A stretch of 7,421 nt of DNA from assembly GCA_021414185.1 (NCBI GenBank), contig JAIOOZ010000632.1, positions 1 to 7,421 of the forward strand, given 5' to 3'. The stretch comes from Betaproteobacteria bacterium. Lineage in GTDB: Bacteria > Pseudomonadota > Gammaproteobacteria > Burkholderiales > SG8-41. The notes under the pieces are model-generated. The model saw only the letters and a program-made list of their open reading frames with translations, made no database searches and was not told the DNA's origin. Both the position numbers and the translations under genes were made by a program. Positions 1 through 5,302 of this stretch are shown piece by piece (the stretch's first letter is position 1; each line of letters opens with the position of its first letter).

Positions 1-624
1 GCAGACCCGGCGAGCGTGTGCGAAGGTTTGGGCAAGCACTGGGAATTTCCACGGGCGTCTGTGAAGCTGTTCCCGGCATGCCATCAGTCGCATGCCTTTT
101 TCAACGCAGCGATCGGCATCGCGCGCGAGCACAAGATCAGCGTCGCCGACATCGACTCCATCCGCGTGCGCATCGCCGAGCCCGCCATCCCGCTGGTGTG
201 CGAACCGCTTGCCGCGAAGCGCAAGCCCGATTCGAGTTATGCGGCGCAATTCAGCCTGCCGTACGGCATTGCCTGCTGCCTGACGCGCCGCAGCTTCGGC
301 CTTGCCGAACTCGAGGAGCCGTCGTTCACGGACCCCGCATTGGTCGCGCTCGCGCACAAAGTCGATTACGAAATCGATGCAAACTCGGGCTTTCCGAAAT
401 TTCGCACGGGTGAAGTGATAGTCAATATGAAGGACGGGCGGAAATTGCAGAAGCGCGAGCAGATCCTGCCGGACGAACCCGCGCCGGCCGCGGCGATTCT
501 CGACAAATTCACCGGCACCACGGCGCCGGCGATACCGGCCGAGCGCGCGGCACGAATTCGCGACATGGTGCTCGGGCTCGAACGGCTTCCCGATGTGAGG
601 CAATTGACGTCCCTGTTGAGGTAG
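1..624 (+). CDS. MmgE/PrpD family protein (2-methylcitrate dehydratase-like), 3' part
   Basis: The reading frame is open from base 1, so this is the C-terminal 207 residues of a gene that begins outside the window; family members are usually about 450-500 residues. The segment K22-L-F-P-A-C-H-Q-S-H31 matches the conserved Pro-x-Cys/His-x-x-x-His region that opens the C-terminal half of MmgE/PrpD proteins. It is followed by the usual 'S.Y.AQFSLPYGIA' stretch and a terminal region with a 'DGR' turn. The family includes 2-methylcitrate dehydratase (PrpD, propionate catabolism), cis-aconitate decarboxylase and many uncharacterised hydro-lyases, so the substrate cannot be assigned from this fragment. 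No other methylcitrate-cycle gene is visible. The following hydroxy-acid dehydrogenase lies 86 bases downstream on the same strand, so the two may share a catabolic unit (inference). The GTG at 16 is internal and not a credible start. Family call is confident, exact function unknown. Confidence 0.85.
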   Translation, partial: ADPASVCEGLGKHWEFPRASVKLFPACHQSHAFFNAAIGIAREHKISVADIDSIRVRIAEPAIPLVCEPLAAKRKPDSSYAAQFSLPYGIACCLTRRSFGLAELEEPSFTDPALVALAHKVDYEIDANSGFPKFRTGEVIVNMKDGRKLQKREQILPDEPAPAAAILDKFTGTTAPAIPAERAARIRDMVLGLERLPDVRQLTSLLR

Positions 625-710
625 CCTTGATCGAGTTTCATCACCAGCGCCCGGCGCGGAGCAATTGCATTCGACCGCACCGGTCATGACTGTTCAGTAA
701 GGGAGAGGCA

Positions 711-1901
711 ATGTCCAAAGGCAGCGAGCAGGAAGCACTCAACAATCACGACCTGCGCCTGATGGCGCAAAAGCGCCTGCCGAAATGGCTGTTCGAGTTC
801 GTCGACCGCGGCACCGAGGACGAGGTGGCGCTGCGCAACAATCGCGCCGCCTTTGAGCGCATCAAGCTGAAGACGCAGGTGCTCATCGACGTCTCGAAGC
901 GCAACCAGGAGATCACGCTGTTCGGCAAAAAGCACGGCATGCCGCTCGGCATCGCGCCGACGGGCCCGGCCGGCATGCTGTATTTCAAAGGCGAGCTCGA
1001 GCTCGCGCGTGCCGCGAAAGCCGCCAACATTCCTTTCACCCTTGCCACCGGTTCGCAAACGAGCATGGAGGAGGTCGCCAAAGTCGTCGGCGGCACGCTC
1101 TGGTTTCAACTCTACATGTGGTCGGATGTGCGCATGTCGCACATCCTCGTCGAGCGCGCGAAGAACGCCGGGTTCGAGGCGCTGGTCGTCACTCTCGACG
1201 GCCCGGTAGGCACCAACCGCGAGTACAACGTGCGCAACGGCTACACCGTGCCATTCCGTTACACCAGCAAGAACACGGCGGCAGTGCTGGCCAGGCCGGG
1301 CTGGCTGATCAACGTCATCATGCGCTACTGGATGTCGGGCGGCATGCCGACCCGCGCGAACTATCCGGAAGGCATGACCGAGAAATTCACCCATGTTTCC
1401 ACCGCGGAACGCAAGACCAAGAACGATTCGCTGTCGTGGGACGATCTTTCAGTGCTGCGCGATATGTGGCCCGGCAAGCTGCTCGTAAAAGGCATCCTCA
1501 CGCCGCTCGATGCCGAGCGCGCGATCAAGCGCGGCGTCGACGGCATCATCGTGTCCAACCACGGCGGGCGCAACTTCGACAGCTCGATGGCGCCGATCGA
1601 AGCGCTGGCACCTATCGTGGACGCTGTGGGAAGCCGCACGACGGTCATCGTCGACAGCGGATTCCGCCGCGGCAGCGACGTCGTGAAAGCACTCGCCATC
1701 GGGGCGAAGATGGTGATGGTCGGGCGCACCACACTGTGGGGTACGACGGTCGGCGGCGAAGCCGGCGCCGCGCGCGCGATCAACTTCTATCGCGAGGAAA
1801 TCAGCCGTACGCTCGCCTATCTCGGTTGCCGCAATATCGGGGAGTTGAGCCGCGATTGTCTTGAGTATGTTCCCACGCCGCACGTGCCGCTGACGGTGTA
1901 G
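711..1901 (+). CDS. FMN-dependent alpha-hydroxy-acid dehydrogenase (mandelate/L-lactate dehydrogenase type)
   Basis: This 396-residue protein belongs to the FMN-dependent alpha-hydroxy-acid oxidase/dehydrogenase family, TIM-barrel enzymes that oxidise (S)-2-hydroxy acids to 2-oxo acids. Visible family residues are FQLY (Tyr135), Asp163 in TLDGP, Arg170, the FMN-contacting Lys260 in LLVKG, catalytic His284 and substrate Arg287 in SNHGGR, and the phosphate-binding DSGFRRGSD (315-323) and GR (338-339). Gly85 in APTG matches the Gly of bacterial mandelate dehydrogenase rather than the Ala common in oxidases, which favours a dehydrogenase. The hydrophobic stretch near 197-210 lies in the variable loop that anchors mandelate dehydrogenase to the membrane, suggesting electron transfer to quinone (inference). 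Phe30 replaces the usual carboxylate-binding Tyr, and SNHGGRNFD replaces the commoner RQLD ending. The ATG follows a good Shine-Dalgarno (AGGGAGAGG). Substrate (lactate, mandelate or another) is unresolved, so no symbol is given. Confidence 0.9.
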   Translation: MSKGSEQEALNNHDLRLMAQKRLPKWLFEFVDRGTEDEVALRNNRAAFERIKLKTQVLIDVSKRNQEITLFGKKHGMPLGIAPTGPAGMLYFKGELELARAAKAANIPFTLATGSQTSMEEVAKVVGGTLWFQLYMWSDVRMSHILVERAKNAGFEALVVTLDGPVGTNREYNVRNGYTVPFRYTSKNTAAVLARPGWLINVIMRYWMSGGMPTRANYPEGMTEKFTHVSTAERKTKNDSLSWDDLSVLRDMWPGKLLVKGILTPLDAERAIKRGVDGIIVSNHGGRNFDSSMAPIEALAPIVDAVGSRTTVIVDSGFRRGSDVVKALAIGAKMVMVGRTTLWGTTVGGEAGAARAINFYREEISRTLAYLGCRNIGELSRDCLEYVPTPHVPLTV

Positions 1902-1902
1902 A

Positions 1903-2382
1903 TCAGGCGACGGCAAGCGTTTGCGCGGGGCGAAGGCAGACGGTGCTGCCGTTGGAGGTGTAGGCGCCGCCGATGTTCGACGTCGAAAACAGCACGCCCA
2001 GCGCGCGTTGCGTGCCGCTCAAGCGGCTGCCGATCAGGCCGCCGTTGGTGTCGTTCAGTTGCTGCGCAGTTTGCGTGAGGTCCAGCACCTTGCGCCACGT
2101 GTCGCGCGCCTGCGATGTCGCGCCGGCTTGCTCGCGCAGCAACTGCTCCATGCCCGCGCGGTTCGCGGTGAGTCCGCGCTTGCGCAGCCACTCGAGACGC
2201 TGTTCGCCCAGGCGGCTTAATTCAAAAAGACAAATGGATTTGGACTCCGCACAGGCGCAGAGTCGGTCTAGTTTTCCGCGCACGATCGCCTGCTGTTCCT
2301 CGCGCAGCAGCGCGATGAAGGCGGCGAGAGCTTCGCTCTCGATGTGCAGGGTGTGCTCAAGCGTCGCGCCGTCGGCTGGCAT
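1903..2382 (-). CDS. flgN: FlgN, chaperone for hook-filament junction proteins
   Basis: A 159-residue, mostly helical protein beginning MPADGATLEH. FlgN is a cytoplasmic type III export chaperone that binds FlgK and FlgL before export. The sequence fits the family in size, in the long N-terminal amphipathic helices rich in Glu, Gln, Arg and Leu (about 10-110), and in the tail with the conserved RLSGTQRAL helix (about 119-128) followed by a Gly/Asn/Ser-rich end. The frame continues upstream to 2445, but the ATG at 2382 is chosen because it lies just 4 bases after the flgM stop and upstream codons would overlap flgM. No clear Shine-Dalgarno precedes it, so translation is probably coupled to flgM. 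Position directly after flgM is the classical order. The stop lies one base from the stop of the convergent dehydrogenase gene. Primary sequence is weakly conserved in this family, so context carries much of the call. Confidence 0.87.
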   Translation of the reverse strand: MPADGATLEHTLHIESEALAAFIALLREEQQAIVRGKLDRLCACAESKSICLFELSRLGEQRLEWLRKRGLTANRAGMEQLLREQAGATSQARDTWRKVLDLTQTAQQLNDTNGGLIGSRLSGTQRALGVLFSTSNIGGAYTSNGSTVCLRPAQTLAVA

Positions 2383-2386
2383 GGCT

Positions 2387-2692
2387 TCAGGCTTTGTGCG
2401 CAACAATAAGGTCGCGCACTGTGGCGAGCAGGCGGTCGGCAACATTCTCGGCGTTGACTTTGAAATGGCCGTCGCTGATGGCTTGCTTCAATTCGGCGAC
2501 GCGCGCTGCATCCACAACCGGCGTGTCGGCAAAACCCTGCTCGATCGACCGGAAATGGGCCGACACGGAACTGATTTTGACGCTCGATTCGGTCGGTGCC
2601 CCAGCTTCAAACGACGACTTTTTCGTCAATTTGTTCTTATCGTCGGCGATCGGTCCCGATATCAGGCTTTTGGCAGTGTGATCGATTTTCAT
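2387..2692 (-). CDS. flgM: FlgM, anti-sigma-28 factor
   Basis: A 101-residue protein, close to the usual length of FlgM (97 in Salmonella). FlgM binds and inhibits the flagellar sigma factor FliA (sigma-28) until the hook-basal body is complete, and is then exported through it, releasing late gene expression. The N-terminal half (1-58) is polar, Lys/Ser/Asp-rich and low in hydrophobic residues, as expected of the disordered export part. The C-terminal half carries the family signature: VVDAARVAELKQAISDG (59-75), the 'hydrophobic-x-V-N' turn (FKVN, 78-81) and the helix VADRLLATV (84-92), which together form the sigma-binding helices. The ATG is preceded by GAGG about 9 bases upstream. The gene sits between flgA and flgN on the same strand, with a candidate FliA promoter directly upstream. 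Confidence 0.95.
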   Translation of the reverse strand: MKIDHTAKSLISGPIADDKNKLTKKSSFEAGAPTESSVKISSVSAHFRSIEQGFADTPVVDAARVAELKQAISDGHFKVNAENVADRLLATVRDLIVAHKA

Positions 2693-2723
2693 GGCTCAAG
2701 TCCTCAAACAGCTCTGTAGTTGC

Positions 2724-2752
2724 TATTACGGTTGCAATGACGCGCAACTTTA
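2724..2752 (-). promoter_or_regulatory. Candidate sigma-28 (FliA) promoter of flgM
   Basis: On the minus strand, TAAAGTTG (2752-2745) matches seven of eight bases of the enterobacterial sigma-28 -35 element TAAAGTTT. CCGTAATA (2731-2724) resembles the GCCGATAA -10 element but lacks the A after CCG. The distance from TAAA to CCG is 21 bases against 20 in the consensus. The site ends 31 bases before the flgM ATG. A separate sigma-28 promoter between flgA and flgM is known in Salmonella, where it lets FlgM be replenished once it is exported. Function here is inferred. Confidence 0.6.
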
Positions 2753-2771
2753 GCCGTCCTCACCATAGCGC

Positions 2772-2784
2772 GGGGTAAAACCCC
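2772..2784. other. Small perfect hairpin (GGGGT/ACCCC) between flgA and flgM
   Basis: A 5-base perfect inverted repeat, GGGGT-AAA-ACCCC, lies in the flgA-flgM gap upstream of the candidate flgM promoter. On the minus strand (the direction of flgA and flgM) it is followed by GCGCTA, so it is not a canonical terminator for flgA. On the plus strand it is followed by TTTATATT, giving at best a weak terminator in a direction where no gene needs one. It could partly separate flgA transcripts from flgM or mark an mRNA 3' end. The stem is short and the role is uncertain. Confidence 0.3.
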
Positions 2785-2825
2785 TTTATATTCGTGAGAA
2801 TCTATCATAACGTATTGATAAATAA

Positions 2826-3527
2826 TCAGAAAATTATTTCAACGATCCCGCCGGCGCGGGCGACCCCACTCACCGTCTGGCCACTCGAAGTGCGGACCTG
2901 GGCAATTTGGCCGTCAGCGGCGTTGGTGAGCGATTTACCGTCGGCGCTAACGCGAAATCCGTGCCCGGAAGACTGGAGTTTGACGTTCTGGCCTTGCTGC
3001 ACGACCAAGGGTGAGCGCAGCAGGTCTTGCCGCAACGGTTGCCCGGCCGCCAGCGCGGCCGCCAGCGTCTTGCCGATCGGCAGTTGCGGATCCGTGACGA
3101 TACCGGCCGGGAATTGAGTCAGGTCCCCGGTCTGGATTGAGATGTCTGACGACGCGACGGCCAGCCCCTGTGCCAGGGGCCGCGCCGTAACAACATATGT
3201 GCCGGTAACCTTGACCTGCACACTGACATAGATGCTCCACGTCGCGGCGCCGGTGCATCGCACGCCCAGGTTCGTTGCGCCCCAAAGGCGCGCACCCGGC
3301 GGCAGAAAAACTTCCGGCGCGGCACACGCCGTCAGCACGACGCGTGGATCGATTCCGCCCACCGTGTAAGTGACTGTGCCGGGCAGGCCTGCGGTTTGCA
3401 CGCGCAGGTACTGGTCGATCGCCTGCTGAATCTGCGCCGGCGCTTGGCTCGCGCTGGCCTCGACGCGTGCCAGCCCGCCGCCTGCGCCCAGAACGCATAT
3501 CGCCAACAGCTTCAAGAATCGTTTCAT
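2826..3527 (-). CDS. flgA: FlgA, periplasmic P-ring assembly chaperone
   Basis: A 233-residue exported protein. FlgA works in the periplasm, binding FlgI and helping it form the P ring around the rod. The N-terminus MKRFLKLLAICVLGAGG is a basic start plus hydrophobic core, with likely signal peptidase I cleavage near ASA (24-26). Two cysteines, C68 and C91, sit at the positions of the conserved FlgA disulphide. A SAF-type domain follows from about 110 (RPLAQG at 116-121) to about 172. The C-terminal beta domain has the usual ending 'DGQIAQVR..SGQTVSG.A..GG.VEI'. The start at ATG 3527 is preferred over an in-frame TTG at 3533 because GAGGG lies 7 bases before the ATG. It is divergent from flgB and heads flgA-flgM-flgN. 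Its last codons are AT-rich compared with the rest. Confidence 0.93.
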   Translation of the reverse strand: MKRFLKLLAICVLGAGGGLARVEASASQAPAQIQQAIDQYLRVQTAGLPGTVTYTVGGIDPRVVLTACAAPEVFLPPGARLWGATNLGVRCTGAATWSIYVSVQVKVTGTYVVTARPLAQGLAVASSDISIQTGDLTQFPAGIVTDPQLPIGKTLAAALAAGQPLRQDLLRSPLVVQQGQNVKLQSSGHGFRVSADGKSLTNAADGQIAQVRTSSGQTVSGVARAGGIVEIIF

Positions 3528-3534
3528 CTGCAAT

Positions 3535-3539
3535 CCCTC
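3535..3539 (-). promoter_or_regulatory. Ribosome binding site deciding the flgA start
   Basis: GAGGG on the minus strand stands 7 bases before ATG 3527. The alternative TTG start at 3533 would lie only one base from this motif, too close for initiation, so the shorter 233-residue protein is the better reading. Confidence 0.7.
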
Positions 3540-3657
3540 ACGGTGGTTTCTGCCTGTCGGATGCCGTGAATTCTGCGGGTACCGCGGCCCCGGCCAGAGT
3601 GTGAATTGAGCCGGTTTTGAGTCCCTAATCGGCCGATAGCGGCGGCGCGTCCCTGCC

Positions 3658-3663
3658 TATGAT
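3658..3663 (+). promoter_or_regulatory. Candidate -10 element for the flgB operon
   Basis: TATGAT differs from the sigma-70 consensus TATAAT at one base and lies 129 bases before the flgB ATG. The palindrome at 3628-3637 would fall at roughly -42 to -33 relative to the implied start, a common place for an activator site. No -35 hexamer is recognisable, so this is a weak call. Confidence 0.25.
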
Positions 3664-3792
3664 GATGGCCATGAATCACTGCGCCGGACATTGCCGCAAG
3701 CGCAATTCGCAACTGCCGTCCCGAATAACGGCGGATTGCGGGCACGCTTGAGGCGCAGGCGGCACAACACGAATTACGGAACGAAATGAATC

Positions 3793-4194
3793 ATGGCCAC
3801 CGAACTCGATAACCATCTGCAATTCCACGCGCAAGCGCTGAACCTGCGCGCGGCGCGCCAGCAAGTCCTCGCGTCGAACATCGCTAATGCCGACACGCCG
3901 GGCTACAAGGCGCGCGACATCGATTTCAACAAAACGCTGCAGGACGCCTTGGCCGGCCGCGTGCAGCCGTCGCAGCTCGCGCGCTCCGCGGCCGGACATC
4001 TCGCGCCTGCCGGGCAGGGCGCGGTGGCAGGCGCGGTCCAATACCGCGCCGTTGTGCAGCCATCGCTTGACGGCAACACCGTCGACATGGACGTCGAACG
4101 CGCGCAGTTCGCCGAGAACGCGATCCACTACGAAGCGAATCTGCTGTTCATCAACAGCCAGTTGAAATCGCTGCTGGCGGCCATCCAGGGGTAA
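3793..4194 (+). CDS. flgB: FlgB, flagellar proximal rod protein
   Basis: A 133-residue axial protein, the usual FlgB length. FlgB forms part of the proximal rod at the base of the flagellum and is exported by the flagellar type III system, so it has no signal peptide. The N-terminal rod motif N29-I-A-N-A-D-T-P-G-Y38 with K-A-R-D-I-D-F (39-45) is typical of FlgB. The C-terminal helix (about 97-133, DMDVERAQFAENAIHYEANL and following) is the conserved coiled region that packs with neighbouring rod subunits. The middle (about 50-95) is variable. The ATG at 3793 has only a weak upstream GGA about 12 bases away. It is first in the flgBCDEFG run, divergent from flgA, and 6 bases before flgC. Confidence 0.97.
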   Translation: MATELDNHLQFHAQALNLRAARQQVLASNIANADTPGYKARDIDFNKTLQDALAGRVQPSQLARSAAGHLAPAGQGAVAGAVQYRAVVQPSLDGNTVDMDVERAQFAENAIHYEANLLFINSQLKSLLAAIQG

Positions 4195-4200
4195 ACGGAA

Positions 4201-4605
4201 ATGTCACTGTTCAACCTGTTCAATATCTCCGGCGGCGCGCTGAACGCGCAGTCGCAACGCCTGAACACGATCGCCAGCAATCTGGCAAATGCAGACAGCG
4301 CAACCGGGCCGGACGGCAAGCCTTATCGCGCCAAGCAGGTCGTATTCAGCAGCACGCCGCTTGCCGGTGACGCCGCGAGCGGGGTGCGCGTAACGGGAGT
4401 GATCGAAGACACATCTCCGATGAAGCGGGTGCACGATCCCAGGCATCCGCTCGCCGACGACAAGGGTTACGTGACCATGCCCAACGTGAGCGTGGTCGAC
4501 GAGATGGTCAACATGATTTCGGCGTCGCGTTCCTATCAGAACAACGTCGAAGTGATGAACACCGCAAAAACGCTGTTGCTGAAAACGCTGCAGCTCGGTT
4601 CATAA
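4201..4605 (+). CDS. flgC: FlgC, flagellar proximal rod protein
   Basis: A 134-residue rod subunit, exactly the family's usual size. FlgC assembles with FlgB and FlgF into the proximal rod in the periplasm. The N-terminal helix and motif QRLNTIASNLANADSATGPD (19-38) followed by G-K-P-Y-R-A-K (39-45) is diagnostic: the 'NLANA...GxPYR' pattern marks FlgC rather than FlgB. The C-terminal helix (91-134) carries MPNVSVVDEMVNMISASRSY and ends in LLLKTLQLGS. The ATG is 6 bases after the flgB stop, and the GGGGTAAACGGAA before it overlaps the end of flgB, indicating tightly coupled expression. The gap to flgD is 22 bases. Confidence 0.98.
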   Translation: MSLFNLFNISGGALNAQSQRLNTIASNLANADSATGPDGKPYRAKQVVFSSTPLAGDAASGVRVTGVIEDTSPMKRVHDPRHPLADDKGYVTMPNVSVVDEMVNMISASRSYQNNVEVMNTAKTLLLKTLQLGS

Positions 4606-4627
4606 CCGTTTATCGAAAGGACTGCAC

Positions 4628-5290
4628 ATGAGCACGCTACAGGATGTCGTCAGCAAGTCGAGCGTCAATTCGACGCTCGCGGCGTCAGCCACCACCAGCA
4701 CCGAAATCCAGGATCGCTTTCTGAGGCTGCTCATCACGCAAATGAAAAACCAGGATCCGTTGAATCCCATGGACAACGCGCAGATTACCTCGCAGATGTC
4801 GCAGATCAGCACCGTCGGCGGCATCGAGAAACTCAATACCACGATGCAGTCATTCTCCTCGTCGCTGCTGTCGTCGCAGTCGCTGCAGGCGACCAGCCTG
4901 ATCGGACATACCGTTTATGCCGAAGGCAGCAGCCTCGCCTACAACGGCAGCGCGCCGGCCGGCGGCGGCGTCGACCTGGCGCAGTCGGTCGACAGCCTGA
5001 AGATCAACGTCATCGGGCCGGCCGGCAACGTCGTGCGCCAGATCGATCTCGGCGCGCGGCAGGCCGGGCTCGCCGCCTTTCTGTGGGACGGCCGGAACGA
5101 CGGCGGCGCGAATGCCGCCGCTGGCGCTTACAGCTTCCAGGTCGATGCGACCAGCGGCGCACAAAAGGTGCCCGCGACGTCGCTCGTCAGCGGACAGATA
5201 TCCAGCGTGACGCTCGGCAGGGACGGCGTGCACGCGATCGTCAATGGCGTCGGCGACGTTCCCCTGCGGCAAATCAACCGAATCATGTAA
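4628..5290 (+). CDS. flgD: FlgD, hook capping/assembly scaffold protein
   Basis: A 220-residue protein, close to the 220-235 typical of FlgD. FlgD forms the temporary cap at the growing hook tip, letting exported FlgE subunits polymerise, and is later replaced by FlgK. The N-terminal half has the FlgD signature FLRLLITQMKNQDPLNPMDN (31-50) followed by the Gln/Ser-rich ITSQMSQISTV (53-63). SLIG (90-93) begins the central region. The C-terminal half is the tudor/Ig-like capping domain with VIGPAGNVV (128-136) and the conserved WDG (153-155) followed by R-N-D-G-G. A good Shine-Dalgarno (AAGGA) precedes the ATG. The final residues RQINRIM are a common FlgD ending. It lies between flgC and flgE, 12 bases before flgE. 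Confidence 0.97.
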   Translation: MSTLQDVVSKSSVNSTLAASATTSTEIQDRFLRLLITQMKNQDPLNPMDNAQITSQMSQISTVGGIEKLNTTMQSFSSSLLSSQSLQATSLIGHTVYAEGSSLAYNGSAPAGGGVDLAQSVDSLKINVIGPAGNVVRQIDLGARQAGLAAFLWDGRNDGGANAAAGAYSFQVDATSGAQKVPATSLVSGQISSVTLGRDGVHAIVNGVGDVPLRQINRIM

Positions 5291-5302
5291 CGAGGAGACA
5301 TC

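Larger units (their letters stand above)
3528..3792. promoter_or_regulatory. Divergent flgA-flgB control region
   Basis: This 265-base gap contains no credible gene and separates the divergent flgA and flgB starts, so it should hold both promoters. In enterobacteria and many betaproteobacteria the same interval is bound by the master regulator FlhDC (family knowledge). Directly visible are the perfect 10-base palindrome ATCGGCCGAT (3628-3637), an adjoining ATAGCG (3636-3641) that resembles the end of the enterobacterial FlhDC half-site, and TATGAT (3658-3663), a five-of-six match to a sigma-70 -10 element for flgB. No good -35 hexamer stands 17 bases before it, as is usual for activator-dependent promoters. 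The assignment to FlhDC is inference. No convincing flgA promoter could be picked out. Confidence 0.55.

Noticed and set aside
661..685. GCAATTGC palindrome (661-668) and GACCG-CAC-CGGTC stem (673-685) before the dehydrogenase gene
   Set aside because: Both are short and have no T run or recognisable promoter nearby; not enough to call an operator or terminator, although a regulatory role is not excluded.
684..1394. 236-codon minus-strand frame inside the dehydrogenase gene
   Set aside because: Antisense to a well-conserved enzyme, with Arg/His/Ala-rich composition and no motif.
1973..2719. 248-codon plus-strand frame across flgN and flgM
   Set aside because: It overlaps two recognisable minus-strand genes and shows no domain; a shadow of GC-rich coding DNA.
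3483..3527. Possible lipoprotein signal in FlgA (Cys11 in LLAIC)
   Set aside because: The residue before Cys is Ile rather than Gly, Ala or Ser, so the lipobox is not met; FlgA proteins use ordinary signal peptides.
3740..3755. Sigma-54-like sequence GGGCACG-N4-AGGCG about 40 bases before flgB
   Set aside because: The -24 part and GG-N10-GC spacing fit, but the -12 part shares only the GC with TTGC(A/T), which is easily met by chance here. The flgAMN/flgB layout and FliA-like site point to a sigma-70/FlhDC scheme. Start-site mapping or an rpoN comparison would reopen it.
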